64,000 nt of DNA from Lacinutrix sp. C3R15 (GTDB taxonomy: Bacteria; Bacteroidota; Bacteroidia; Flavobacteriales; Flavobacteriaceae), in the NCBI RefSeq assembly GCF_018860825.1, contig NZ_JAHKPZ010000015.1:186001-250000 (forward strand), in the 5' to 3' direction. Positions 35,301 through 44,289 of this stretch are shown piece after piece. Under the pieces are notes generated by a model. It had not been told where the DNA came from. It did no database searches and was given only the letters and a program-made list of their open reading frames with translations. Every line of letters starts with the position of its first letter. Positions within the stretch are counted from its first letter, which is position 1. A program made the translations under genes and the position numbers.

Positions 35301-36476
35301 TTTTCTAATGCTGTTAAATATTCCAATTTAAACAGAGAAGTAAATATTGAAGCAGGATTTATAGAAAACAATGGGAATGAGTGTCTTTTTATTCAAGTAA
35401 CAAATACTAGTGATGGTATTCCTGTCGATAAAGTCGATAGAGTCTTTGATCGTTTTTATCGTTGTGTAGATGAAAAAAATGATTGGAGTGGTACTGGTAT
35501 TGGTCTGGCACTTTGTAAATCGTTGATAGAATTGATGCATGGTTCTATAGAAGTTACAAGTGAGGTGGGTAAAAAGACATCCTTTAGAATTGAACTTCCT
35601 GTAGTAGATAAAGGAGAGTATTTAGAAGAAGGAGAACTAAATAAATACCAAAAACTGGTAACAGATTGGTTGCCTGCAGAATTAGAGAGTGCTCAAGACG
35701 AAACACTAGATGTTCTGAGGCCTACCATTTTGGTGGTGGATGATGAGCAAGATGTGCGTTCTTTTTTATATGAATCTTTTAAAAGCAAATACAATGTTTT
35801 AGTAGCGTCTGATGGTGAAGAAGGATTAGAAAAAATACAAGAAAATCCTCCACAACTTGTTATTAGTGATGTAATGATGCCAAAACTAAACGGTTATGAC
35901 TTTTGCGAAAAGATAAAGTCTAGTATAGAATTTTGTCATATTCCAGTGATTTTATTAACAGCAATGGGTGATGACTTAAAGGAAATTAAGGGACTAGAAT
36001 TAGGTGCTGATGATTATGTTGTTAAGCCGTTTTCTATTAAGTATTTAGAGGTTAGGGTGAAAACACTAATAGAAAATAAACAACGCATATTTGCTCATTT
36101 TTCTAGAAACAGTTCCATTCCTAAAGATTCATTAATGACTTCTTCAAGAGATAAACAGTTTTTACAAAAAATAAATATTTCTATAGAGAAAAATATGTCT
36201 AATTCAGCATTTGGTGTAGAAGAATTAGCTACAGATATTGGCATGAGTACTTCTCATTTTTATAGAAAATTAAAAGAACTTACTGGGCAAGCTCCTAACG
36301 TATATCTTAGAAATTTTCGCTTGCAAAAAGCTGCACAATTGTTAGCTGCAAATAAAAATTTAACTGCTGCAGACATTATGTTTGAAATTGGGATAGAGTC
36401 AAAATCTTATTTTTCGTCTACTTTCAAAAAAATACATGGTGTTTCTCCTTCAGAATTCACCAAAAAAACTAATTAA
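32337..36476 (+). CDS. Hybrid two-component system regulator of the PUL (HTCS)
   Basis: 1379 residues. A signal peptide (ending SFSYAQ) precedes about 780 periplasmic residues of beta-propeller repeats (for example SDSKGYLWVATPNGLVRYDG, DNKGYWWISTSEGIYLYDEK), then a Y_Y_Y domain. A membrane helix lies near 815-835. HisKA has its histidine in NISHDFKTPLSLI (about 873), followed by HATPase (GTGIGLALCKSLI). The receiver starts near 1131 (ILVVDDEQD) with Asp in VISDVMMPKLNG. The C-terminal AraC-type HTH is at about 1277-1379. HTCS proteins bind an oligosaccharide made by the PUL and switch on its genes. It lies directly upstream of susC on the same strand. Candidate operators are at 36532 and 54128. 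Confidence 0.95.
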   Translation: MKRSLIYLLAFLSVSFSYAQIKKVQPSTQRIESFNSEKGFNQNTVSAIISDSKGYLWVATPNGLVRYDGYSFEYYYHDHENEQSLTNNYVSHLLSDSKGRVWVVTSEGINIYLTDKEQFLSIKKTTKKAICIKEDSNNRVFVGGDKKIEVYYSGHEDLDRIDKITEINLEKVLGNNVITDIEFYSDTELIVATSNKIYKVDFNENTNYAIGILELELDESIDNIKKIIKVDNSLWVGTNSGLYQMFHENSRLITVGSHFTDNPENSGQQYDVLSLYLDKEKKLWIGTRKNGIVYYDTNKTEFKSFKFDSRYNNGLTSNRINCFFEDAFGVLWIGTAQGGLNKLDKNQKPFQNYWHNPYDDTSLSGNLITDITEASDGRIWMSFFESTICRTEKKLNIEKVNQIHFNRLEEQLSELKDQWVLRIYQDNKGYWWISTSEGIYLYDEKKDILKKIQIRIEGELVNPIFYRLIEQMNADQIILGGSKILMLDNPWKSILNNKPIETVQLLFDIGDNNQINEYLKDDFGNFWFATINGVYRVTNNNDQWLVKNHLTSSADNEALKLSNNRVFSIHKDLNKNIWLGTFGGGLMKIQLNALGEPVLIKGYHKKDGLRDEAIYGILEDDKEQLWLSTDMGIGHFDPVNETFDFYDVNNGILSNNFRQSAYLKTKSGTMLMGGVNGLTIFNPNQINKNEITPKILISRLKINNQPIVVGQKVNNKVVLERSISDTKELVVGNDSRNLSLDIIVQHSATPNKNKLAYKLEGVNTDWIEIDAGKATATYTNLSPGIYNFLYKGANGDGVWTANTESFTIDVLAPWYARWWSIALAIILVILITYGVFKYLVKVEKLNQKLKFEQLDKERVRDMNQAKLRFFTNISHDFKTPLSLIIGPLEKIAEQNNNQGTQKYFSIIENNISRLQRLIDQLISYRKAETGHLELNYSKITLGNFIYPLMEAFEEYSQKTLLNFYYKIDEPNKLISLDINKTERVLLNLFSNAVKYSNLNREVNIEAGFIENNGNECLFIQVTNTSDGIPVDKVDRVFDRFYRCVDEKNDWSGTGIGLALCKSLIELMHGSIEVTSEVGKKTSFRIELPVVDKGEYLEEGELNKYQKLVTDWLPAELESAQDETLDVLRPTILVVDDEQDVRSFLYESFKSKYNVLVASDGEEGLEKIQENPPQLVISDVMMPKLNGYDFCEKIKSSIEFCHIPVILLTAMGDDLKEIKGLELGADDYVVKPFSIKYLEVRVKTLIENKQRIFAHFSRNSSIPKDSLMTSSRDKQFLQKINISIEKNMSNSAFGVEELATDIGMSTSHFYRKLKELTGQAPNVYLRNFRLQKAAQLLAANKNLTAADIMFEIGIESKSYFSSTFKKIHGVSPSEFTKKTN

Positions 36477-36531
36477 TAGATCTTCTTTGTTTGTTTATTG
36501 TGCTGTAATACAGTGTTTTACATAGACATAG

Positions 36532-36583
36532 GTGTTGCTCAAATCATGCAAGTAATTAGCATGATTTGAGTAAGCCTATTGTT
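36532..36583 (+). promoter_or_regulatory. Candidate HTCS operator upstream of susC
   Basis: A perfect 12-bp inverted repeat, CTCAAATCATGC at 36538-36549 and GCATGATTTGAG at 36559-36570, 9 bp apart. It sits inside a longer block (GTGTTGCTCAAATCA ... GAGTAAGCCTATT). The block recurs, with the two halves further apart, at 54128-54190 upstream of the second GH29 gene. It is about 220 bp upstream of susC. AraC-type HTCS outputs bind paired sites, so this is the best operator candidate. No T-run follows, so a terminator for the HTCS gene is less likely. Confidence 0.6.
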
Positions 36584-36772
36584 ATCTGTTTATGTACTTT
36601 GGAATCGGAAAAATTTAAAAATTATCGATTTTATCGATTGAATTAATAATATAATAAGTAATAAATATTAATTATATAATTAGAAAGGGGTAAATCTGAT
36701 AAACAAATAATCAAAACGAACAACATTTTAAACTAACCAACAATCAAAACTAACAACAAACAACAATTTATT

Positions 36773-39754
36773 ATGAAACAAATTTTAACAACAATTGTTT
36801 TTATGATATCCGTTTTCGCATTTTCTCAAAATAAAACGATAACAGGTACCATAACAGATAATTCAGGACAACCTCTTCCTAGTGCAAGCATCGTGGAAAA
36901 AGGGACAAGTAATGGGGTGCAATCCGATTTCGATGGAGTTTTCTCTATAGAGGTTAGTAGTGAAACAGCCATATTACAAATATCTTATATTGGTTTTACC
37001 AGCCAAGAAATTTCTGTGGAAGGCAAAGAGGTATTTAGTATAACATTGGAAGAAGACCTTGCTGCTCTGGATGAAGTCGTTATTATTGGTTATGGAAAGG
37101 TCAAGAAAAAAGATTTAACAGGAGCGGTTTCAAGTGTAGATGCAAAAGATGCTTATGTAGCACCAACGGCAAGTTTAGATAATGCGCTTCAAGGAAGAGC
37201 AACTGGTGTTCAGGTTACGTCTTCTAACGGAACTCCGGGAAGTTCTGCTTCCATTATAATTCGTGGTGGTAATTCTATTACTGGAGGAAATGAGCCTCTA
37301 TATGTAATCGATGGATTTGTGGGAGCTGGAGATATTTCAACTCTAAATCCTAATGACATTGAATCCATCCAAATATTAAAAGATGCTTCTTCTACAGCAA
37401 TATATGGAGCAAGAGGTACCAACGGTGTTATTTTGGTAACAACTAAAAAAGGTAAGAAAGGTAAGCTTACCGTAAACTTTAAAGCTTCTACAGGATTTCA
37501 AAGTTTACCACAACAAATTGATGTGCAAACAGGTAGGGAGTTTGCAGAATTTATTAATGGTACAGACCCAGACCAAATGGATTTGCCTTTCGATTTAAAT
37601 AACCTTCCTGGTGAAGAAACAAATTGGCAAGATGTATTAACAAGAACTGCCCAAATTTCAGATTATCAATTATCTGTTAGCGGAGGATCTGATAATGCAC
37701 AATATTACGTGTCTGCTGGGTATTTAAATCAAGAAGGTATTGTAATAGGATCCGGATTTAAAAGATATAGTTTACGAACTAATGTAGATACTAAATTGTC
37801 AAAAGTGTTTAAAGCAGGTGTTAACTTGTCGCTTTCTAGAACAGAAACAGATAATGATGATATAGGTAATTTTCGTTTATTAATAAGAGAAGATCCTTTA
37901 AAACCTGTTTATGATAGTGAGGGTAATTATACTATTGGTAATTTTGGAGTAAGTAATCAAACAGACCATTTATTAGCAAATGCCAAATTAAATCAAAATG
38001 ATACCTTTAGAGATAGAGCCTTAATTAATACTTACATTCAAGCAGAATTGTCTGATAAGTTTACATTAAAATCAACCTTTGGTGGCGATTTTATTTATAA
38101 CAAAAATCACCAGTTTATTCCATCTTCAAATCCTGCCAGTATTCGTCAAGGCTTACTTGGGCAAGCAGCAATTACTCGCTTTAATGATATAGAACTTCTT
38201 AATGAAAATACAATAAACTATAATGAAACCTTTGGAGACCATACGCTAGGTGTTTTGGCAGGAGCTACTTTTCAAACCCAAAACAGAGAAACCGTTGTTA
38301 TTGTTGCTAACGAAATTCCAAGTGATGGTGTAGGTGTAAATGCAATTGAACTTGCGCCTTCAGAAAACGTATCCATAAATTCTAATTATTCTGAAGCGCA
38401 TTTAGTAGGTTTCCTAGGAAGAGTTAATTACTCCTTTAAAGATAAATACCTTTTAACAGCAAGTATAAGAAGAGATGGATCTTCAAGATTAGGAGCTAAC
38501 AACAGGTACGAAAATTTTCCGTCTATGGCACTTGCTTGGAAAATTTCTCAAGAGCCATTTATGGACAACATAGAATCCATAAATAATCTTAAAATTAGAG
38601 CAAGTTTTGGTATTACAGGAAATCAAGGGGTAAACCCGTTTAGTACTTTGTCAACATTTACAACATTAAATACAGCAACTGTTGTAGATGGTGTAATTGT
38701 AGCAGGTGTAGTGCAAGGAAATTTATCAAACCCAGATCTTAAATGGGAAACAACCTCGCAATTTGATTTAGGTATGGAGCTTTCTATGTTCAACTCAAGA
38801 TTTTCTGCAGAGTTAGACTACTACTATAAAAAAACAAATGATTTATTATTGTATGCAGGAGTTCCTGCTATAACAGGTTATGAAAATACATTACAAAATG
38901 CTGGTTCTCTAGAAAACCGAGGTTTTGATTTAACTTTAGTTGGAAAAATCATAGACAATGAAGATTTTGGATGGACTACAACTTTAAACGTTTCTACATT
39001 TAAAAATAAAGTGTTAGAATTAGGTGTTAATTCATTTATAGATACTAGTAATTTAGCTGCTCCTGCAAACGATACAAATAGCCGTTTAATTGTTGGTGAA
39101 CCAGTAGGAACATTTTGGGGTGCTATTTATGAAGGTGTAGACCCTGCAACAGGTGATGCAATTTATAAAGATATAAGTGGACCAGATGGAGTTCCAGATG
39201 GTGTTTATGATCCAGAATACGATAAGACTATTATAGGAAGTGCTAATCCTGACTTTTACGGAGGTTTTCAAACTAGTTTTAGATACAAGAATTTTGATTT
39301 AATGGCATTTTTTCCATTCAGCGTAGGAAATGAAAATTATAATGAAGAAATGTTTCTTGCTAGTGAAACACAACTAAATTCCTTTGCTGCAATTCGTGAT
39401 AATATGTGGTCTTATGCAGATCCAGATAACGCGCTTTACCCTAGAGCAGGAAGTAATTCTTGGAATGTTTCTAGTAGTTTATATGTGCAGGATGCTAGCT
39501 ATTTTAGACTAGGTACCTTGCAATTTGGGTATTCACTACCTACTGATAGTGTTAAAGGATTTTCTAAATTAAGAGTGTATTTTACAGGTACTAACTTATT
39601 CTTAATCAAATCTAAAGATTATTTGGGTTATGATCCAGACGTGAATACTTCGTCTAATAGTACAAATACATATAGTAGTGCTTTAAGAGGATTTGATAAT
39701 ATTGGTTATCCTCAAAACAGATCATTACTTTTTGGCCTTGATTTAACCTTTTAA
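36773..39754 (+). CDS. susC: SusC/RagA-family TonB-dependent glycan importer
   Basis: 993 residues. Signal peptide MKQILTTIVFMISVFAFSQ, then a carboxypeptidase-D regulatory-like domain (about 22-98, TITGTITDNSGQPLPSASI). The TonB-box and plug region include the SusC signature GTNGVILVTTKKGK (about 213-226). The 22-strand barrel ends in a C-terminal LFGLDLTF. It imports oligosaccharides across the outer membrane using TonB energy, with SusD as lid. SusD follows after 30 bp, the normal pairing. Generic symbol only; substrate is inferred from the enzymes downstream. Confidence 0.95.
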   Translation: MKQILTTIVFMISVFAFSQNKTITGTITDNSGQPLPSASIVEKGTSNGVQSDFDGVFSIEVSSETAILQISYIGFTSQEISVEGKEVFSITLEEDLAALDEVVIIGYGKVKKKDLTGAVSSVDAKDAYVAPTASLDNALQGRATGVQVTSSNGTPGSSASIIIRGGNSITGGNEPLYVIDGFVGAGDISTLNPNDIESIQILKDASSTAIYGARGTNGVILVTTKKGKKGKLTVNFKASTGFQSLPQQIDVQTGREFAEFINGTDPDQMDLPFDLNNLPGEETNWQDVLTRTAQISDYQLSVSGGSDNAQYYVSAGYLNQEGIVIGSGFKRYSLRTNVDTKLSKVFKAGVNLSLSRTETDNDDIGNFRLLIREDPLKPVYDSEGNYTIGNFGVSNQTDHLLANAKLNQNDTFRDRALINTYIQAELSDKFTLKSTFGGDFIYNKNHQFIPSSNPASIRQGLLGQAAITRFNDIELLNENTINYNETFGDHTLGVLAGATFQTQNRETVVIVANEIPSDGVGVNAIELAPSENVSINSNYSEAHLVGFLGRVNYSFKDKYLLTASIRRDGSSRLGANNRYENFPSMALAWKISQEPFMDNIESINNLKIRASFGITGNQGVNPFSTLSTFTTLNTATVVDGVIVAGVVQGNLSNPDLKWETTSQFDLGMELSMFNSRFSAELDYYYKKTNDLLLYAGVPAITGYENTLQNAGSLENRGFDLTLVGKIIDNEDFGWTTTLNVSTFKNKVLELGVNSFIDTSNLAAPANDTNSRLIVGEPVGTFWGAIYEGVDPATGDAIYKDISGPDGVPDGVYDPEYDKTIIGSANPDFYGGFQTSFRYKNFDLMAFFPFSVGNENYNEEMFLASETQLNSFAAIRDNMWSYADPDNALYPRAGSNSWNVSSSLYVQDASYFRLGTLQFGYSLPTDSVKGFSKLRVYFTGTNLFLIKSKDYLGYDPDVNTSSNSTNTYSSALRGFDNIGYPQNRSLLFGLDLTF

Positions 39755-39783
39755 TTATCGTTTAATTATTAAAAATTTACAAA

Positions 39784-41331
39784 ATGAAAACTAAATATAT
39801 AATTTTATCCATCTTAACAGGCGTACTTTTTATTACAACTAGCTGTGAGGAATTTTTAGAAGAAGACCCAAAAGGGTTAGTAACACCAGATACATTTTTT
39901 CAAAATGAAGATGAGGCTAACTTGGCACTAAATGGGTTGCAAAATGGAATTGATCATCCTGAAATTCAGGGACATATTGGAACAGATGTTGGTGTAGCAG
40001 GTAGAGTGCCAATTGCAGCAGGATGGCTTCCTTCTGTGTATGATACTTCTGTTGATGCTGCTCCAGTATTAACGCGTTGGTCTAATGCTTACACAAATAT
40101 TAGAAATGCCAATTTAGTATTAGCAGGTCTTGAAAAATCTTCTTTATCAGATGAGGTGAAAGGACGTGCAATTGCTCAGGCTCTTTTTTATAGAGCAAAT
40201 AAATATTTATTTCTTGTTTACACCTATGGTGATGTTCCTTATTGGAGAGATGAACTAATCATTGAAGAGGTTTCTTTATTAGGAAAAACAGATGGTGAAG
40301 TAATTATTTCAGAAATGATTGAAGATCTAGATACCGCAATTGCATCGGGTTATTTGCCAACATCTAGATGGGATCAAAATGAAGGAAGACCTACAGTATG
40401 GGCAGTTAGAATGTTAAAGGCCTACTGTCATATTTGGCTTAAGCAATGGCAAGAGGCACGTACAGAACTTATAGAAATAACAACTAACTCGCCGCATGGA
40501 CCAGATCTAGGACCATACGCAGATATGTATCGTGAAGGAAATGAATTACATCCTGAAATTATTTTTGGAAGACAATATCTTATTGGTGCAGACAACAATA
40601 CGTATCATAATCAATTTCACTATAATTCAAATTCTGAAAATGGACCAACCAGACAAGCAATGACAGAGACAGGTGTGTTTTCAAGAGCAGCTTCAATAAC
40701 CCTAAGAAAAAGTTTTGCAGATACTTATGACGATAATGATGTAAGAAAACTTTACAATGTATGGGATAGTCATGTTTTAGAGGATGGAAGCACTGCTACA
40801 TTCAATTGGATCTATATTCCTAAAATGATGCGAGCTAATATACCTGTTAGCGACCCTTTAATGCAAAATGCAGATCCTAATAATCAATCTAGTCAGCCTA
40901 TTCGTTTATTTGTGCTTTCAGATGCTTATTTATTACTGGCGGAAGCAGAGTTTATGATTGGTGGTTCATCAACTGCAGCACTTGCAGCAATCAATAAAGT
41001 AAGAGAAAGAGCTAATTTACCAGATTTAACCACATTAACAATTCAAGATATTCGTAACGAACGTGCTTGGGAGTTAACTGCAGAAGGATATTGGGGAAGA
41101 AAAGTAGATCTTATACGTTGGGGTATATTAGAATCTACGGTTCAGGCATTACCAGCTGCTGAAACTGCTGCAGGAGCATATTCAGTAGCAATAAGCTACG
41201 TGCAGGATGAAGCAGATAATATTTCTAGTGGACCTGTTGGTAAATTTCAAGTATGGCCTATTCCACTTAATGAAATCTTAAAAAGCCAGGATATTGGTGG
41301 TGCTCTAACGCAAAATCCTCTATGGGATTAA
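39784..41331 (+). CDS. susD: SusD/RagB-family surface glycan-binding lipoprotein
   Basis: 515 residues. Lipoprotein signal with lipobox TTSC (Cys21), followed by the acidic EEFLEEDP that marks surface-exposed lipoproteins in Bacteroidetes. The N-terminal TPR-like SusD region covers ALNGLQNGID and RAIAQALFYRANKYLFLVYTYGDVP. The C-terminal SusD domain has LLAEAEFMIG, AINKVRERANLP and IRNERAWELTAEG. It forms the lid on SusC and captures glycan. It ends 188 bp before the first sulfatase, with a long hairpin in the gap. Confidence 0.95.
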   Translation: MKTKYIILSILTGVLFITTSCEEFLEEDPKGLVTPDTFFQNEDEANLALNGLQNGIDHPEIQGHIGTDVGVAGRVPIAAGWLPSVYDTSVDAAPVLTRWSNAYTNIRNANLVLAGLEKSSLSDEVKGRAIAQALFYRANKYLFLVYTYGDVPYWRDELIIEEVSLLGKTDGEVIISEMIEDLDTAIASGYLPTSRWDQNEGRPTVWAVRMLKAYCHIWLKQWQEARTELIEITTNSPHGPDLGPYADMYREGNELHPEIIFGRQYLIGADNNTYHNQFHYNSNSENGPTRQAMTETGVFSRAASITLRKSFADTYDDNDVRKLYNVWDSHVLEDGSTATFNWIYIPKMMRANIPVSDPLMQNADPNNQSSQPIRLFVLSDAYLLLAEAEFMIGGSSTAALAAINKVRERANLPDLTTLTIQDIRNERAWELTAEGYWGRKVDLIRWGILESTVQALPAAETAAGAYSVAISYVQDEADNISSGPVGKFQVWPIPLNEILKSQDIGGALTQNPLWD

Positions 41332-41374
41332 TTTATTTAGACCATGTCAAAGAATTAATGGTCTTCTAATTTTT

Positions 41375-41424
41375 GAATAGATAAATAGGTTGGTAAATTA
41401 TAAAGCCAACGTATTTATCTATTC
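41375..41424 (+). terminator. Long RNA hairpin after susD (attenuator or mRNA 3'-end stabiliser)
   Basis: A 13-bp outer stem, GAATAGATAAATA with TATTTATCTATTC, is followed by one mismatch and a 5-bp inner stem GTTGG/CCAAC around a 12-base loop. The next bases are TAATTTTAAAA, so the T-tract is weak. Partial termination or 3'-end protection would yield more susC-susD mRNA than enzyme mRNA, which is commonly seen in PULs. Role inferred. Confidence 0.6.
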
Positions 41425-41519
41425 TAATTTTAAAATAAATATTTAGTAGGTAATAGTACAAAATTCTGTAGCGTTAACGATGGCTATCAGGAAAATAAGA
41501 ATTAAAATAATTTATAAAA

Positions 41520-43007
41520 ATGAAAATTGTAGAGAAGTCATTATTAATGCTAACGCTGCTTTTATTCGTGTTTCCAAAAATAGTAGGTGCTCAAAATAAG
41601 TCCATTAAAAACACCAGACCTAATATCATTCTAGTCATGACGGATGACCAAGGTATGGGAGACTTAGCGTGTATGGGAAATGAAGTCCTAAAAACACCTC
41701 ATATAGACGAATTTTACGAGAAATCTACACGATTTACCGATTTTCAAGTTAGTCCAACGTGTGCACCAACAAGAGCTGCCTTAATGAGTGGAAATCGTCC
41801 GTTTGAAGTTGGTGTAACACACACCATTTTACAACGCGAACGTATGGCATTGGATGTTTACACTATGCCGCAAGCGTTACAGTCAGCGGGCTATGAAACC
41901 GGTCTTTTTGGGAAATGGCATTTAGGAGATGAAGAAGAATATCTTCCTGTAAACCGTGGTTTTAATGAAGTGTTAATGCATGGAGCAGGTGGTATTGGTC
42001 AAACGAGATATGGCGATTTTCCTCCAAATGAAGACAACTTGTATTTCGATAATATTTTACTTCACAATGATACTGTTGTACAAACCGAAGGTTTTTGTAC
42101 CGATGTGTTTTTTGATGCTGCACTAGCTTGGATTAAAGATAAAAATAGAGCAAATCAACCGTACTTTGCTTATGTTGCTTTAAACGCACCACATGCACCA
42201 TTGGTGGCACCAGAACAATATAAAAAGCGCTTTTTAGACTTAGGTTATGATAAAGGAACAGCAGGACGTTACGGCATGATTGAAAACATCGATGACAATT
42301 TTGGAAAAATGATGGCGAAACTGGAATCGTGGAATGCTTTAGAAAATACGCTGGTTATTTTTATGACAGACAATGGTGCAACCCATTTAAAAGGAAGTCT
42401 TAACGGAGAAAAAATTACGCATTTTAATGCTAACTTAAAAGGTGGTAAAAATTCACCTTATGAAGGTGGTACACATGTACCTGCTTTTTGGTATTGGAAA
42501 GGGAAATTAGGAGCAGGAGTTGACATAAATCAACTCACATCACATATCGATTTGTATCAAACGTTTTGTGACATTGCAGGAGTTACACTACCTGAAAAAA
42601 TGCAAGATTTAAGTGGTCGTTCTTTAGTACCACTTTTAGAAAATCCGATTGCAGATTGGGAGGACAGAGAATTATTCATTCATTGTGGTCGTTGGGCGGA
42701 AGGTAAACGTGAAGATGCAAAACACCAAAAATCAGCGGTTAGAACACCGCAGTGGCGTTTTATTAATAATACACAATTATATAATATTCCTAATGATCCG
42801 TCGGAAAAAAAGGATGTTTCTGAAAACCATCCCGAAGTTATTGCGCAATTACAAGAAGCGTATAACCAATGGTGGGAAAACACAAAACCGTTAATGGTCA
42901 ATGAGGGCTTGCCAAAAGTACAGCCAGAAGATCAGCCACTTGCAAAACGCTATTACAAACAATTAAAAGAATCTGGAATTCCTAATTGGTCGCCTAAATC
43001 ATTTTAA
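41520..43007 (+). CDS. Formylglycine-dependent sulfatase (S1 family)
   Basis: 495 residues with a signal peptide (cleaved after IVGAQ, about residue 25). Metal-binding TDDQGMGD lies at about 41-48. The sulfatase signature is CAPTR (Cys81 to Arg85), where Cys is converted to formylglycine. FGKWHLGD and the Asp-Asn pair in FMTDNGATH complete the active site. It should remove ester sulfate from a carbohydrate, probably in the periplasm. It is similar to the sulfatase at 56252 through the GxGGIGQT and TEGxCTDV segments, so the two may belong to the same subfamily. It is first of the enzyme genes behind susCD; the esterase follows after 3 bp. Confidence 0.92.
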   Translation: MKIVEKSLLMLTLLLFVFPKIVGAQNKSIKNTRPNIILVMTDDQGMGDLACMGNEVLKTPHIDEFYEKSTRFTDFQVSPTCAPTRAALMSGNRPFEVGVTHTILQRERMALDVYTMPQALQSAGYETGLFGKWHLGDEEEYLPVNRGFNEVLMHGAGGIGQTRYGDFPPNEDNLYFDNILLHNDTVVQTEGFCTDVFFDAALAWIKDKNRANQPYFAYVALNAPHAPLVAPEQYKKRFLDLGYDKGTAGRYGMIENIDDNFGKMMAKLESWNALENTLVIFMTDNGATHLKGSLNGEKITHFNANLKGGKNSPYEGGTHVPAFWYWKGKLGAGVDINQLTSHIDLYQTFCDIAGVTLPEKMQDLSGRSLVPLLENPIADWEDRELFIHCGRWAEGKREDAKHQKSAVRTPQWRFINNTQLYNIPNDPSEKKDVSENHPEVIAQLQEAYNQWWENTKPLMVNEGLPKVQPEDQPLAKRYYKQLKESGIPNWSPKSF

Positions 43008-43016
43008 TATTTGCCG

Positions 43017-44279
43017 ATGTTAAGTTTTTCTATACATATAAAATTGAAATATATAAAATCTATGTTTTTGGTTTTGTTTTCTGCTGTTGGTTTTTTAATG
43101 GTAGCACAGAGTAATCCGAAAAACTTAGTCGAATTATTAGACCCAAAAGTATTGGAAGCCCCAAAGATGTATTGGGAACCGTCAAAAGATCAGGGAGATA
43201 TAAAAGCTTTGTTCTATGAAACACTGGACTTTAAAGGAAAGCCAACACGAGCTTTTGCATATTTAGGAATTCCTAAGAGTGATGAACCGGTACCTGCAAT
43301 GGTTTTGGTTCACGGAGGTGGTGGTAGGGCATTTCAGGAATGGGTGAAAATTTGGAATGACAAAGGTTATGCCGCCATTGCAATGAGTTTGGAAGGTTAT
43401 AGACCAGATGAAACAGGAAGCGGAAAATTTACCCATGAGTATAGTGGTCCGCAACGTGTTGGCCGATTTGATGATATTGAATTACCATTAAAAGAACAAT
43501 GGATGTATCATGCCGTTTCAGATATTCTATTAGCGCATTCTCTTTTGGAAGACATGCCAGAAATAGATGCGAATGCTATCGGAATAACGGGAATTTCTTG
43601 GGGAGGTGTATTAAGTAGTTTGGTATCAGGAATAGACGATCGGTTAAAATGTGCTATACCAGTTTATGGGGCAGGATTTCTGTATGAATCAAAAGGTCAT
43701 TTTGGGGAATACTCAGGAAATAATCCTGAATTAGAAGAGAAGAAAAAGTTCTGGGATCCAGCGCATCAGTTTACAGGTGGTTCTGTGCCTACCCTTTGGG
43801 TAAATGGTGATAGTGACGCTCATTTTTCTTTGAATATTACATCGCATTCATTTGAGGTTACAGAAGATCATGCTTTTATGAGTGTTCATCCAAGTATGAG
43901 GCACGGCCATCCACCAGGATGGAAACCTAATGAAGTGCCAGAAATTTATGCTTTTGCAGATTATATGTTGAAAGGGAAAGGATTTCCATTAGGACAAATA
44001 ATCAAGCAACCAACAGGTAGAAAAATCAAAATGAAATATACTTCGGAAGTACCATTGACCGAAGCCACGGTATATTATCTCAATGAAGAATTAACCTATA
44101 GAAAAATACCTAAAGATGCAAAACATCCGCAACCAAGTGATTGGCAAAAGATGGCGGCTACAATTAATGCTAAAAAACATACGGTTAAGGCTAAACTTCC
44201 TAAAGGAATAAAAACGTATTATGTGAATTTGAAGGATGAAAGAGGTTTAATTATATCATCAAAATTGGTTCAATTGTAA
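43017..44279 (+). CDS. Secreted alpha/beta-hydrolase, probable carbohydrate esterase
   Basis: The ATG at 43017 gives 420 residues; TTG at 43011 and ATG at 43062 (MFLVLFSAVGFLMVAQ) are alternatives, and the last would give a cleaner signal peptide. Alpha/beta-hydrolase features are the oxyanion-hole region LVHGGGGRAFQEW (about 98-110), nucleophile Ser194 in GISWGG, acid in VNGDSDAHF and His in MRHGHPPGW. The fold resembles dienelactone hydrolase/acetyl-xylan-esterase-like enzymes. The C-terminal ~90 residues form an extra beta domain. In this locus the likely job is removing acetyl or other acyl groups that block glycosidases. Substrate unproven. Confidence 0.82.
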   Translation: MLSFSIHIKLKYIKSMFLVLFSAVGFLMVAQSNPKNLVELLDPKVLEAPKMYWEPSKDQGDIKALFYETLDFKGKPTRAFAYLGIPKSDEPVPAMVLVHGGGGRAFQEWVKIWNDKGYAAIAMSLEGYRPDETGSGKFTHEYSGPQRVGRFDDIELPLKEQWMYHAVSDILLAHSLLEDMPEIDANAIGITGISWGGVLSSLVSGIDDRLKCAIPVYGAGFLYESKGHFGEYSGNNPELEEKKKFWDPAHQFTGGSVPTLWVNGDSDAHFSLNITSHSFEVTEDHAFMSVHPSMRHGHPPGWKPNEVPEIYAFADYMLKGKGFPLGQIIKQPTGRKIKMKYTSEVPLTEATVYYLNEELTYRKIPKDAKHPQPSDWQKMAATINAKKHTVKAKLPKGIKTYYVNLKDERGLIISSKLVQL

Positions 44280-44289
44280 AATATAAATA

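Noticed and set aside
36538-36570. Inverted repeat as terminator of the HTCS gene
   Set aside because: No T-tract follows, and the sequence is conserved as separated halves at 54128-54190 where it cannot form a hairpin.
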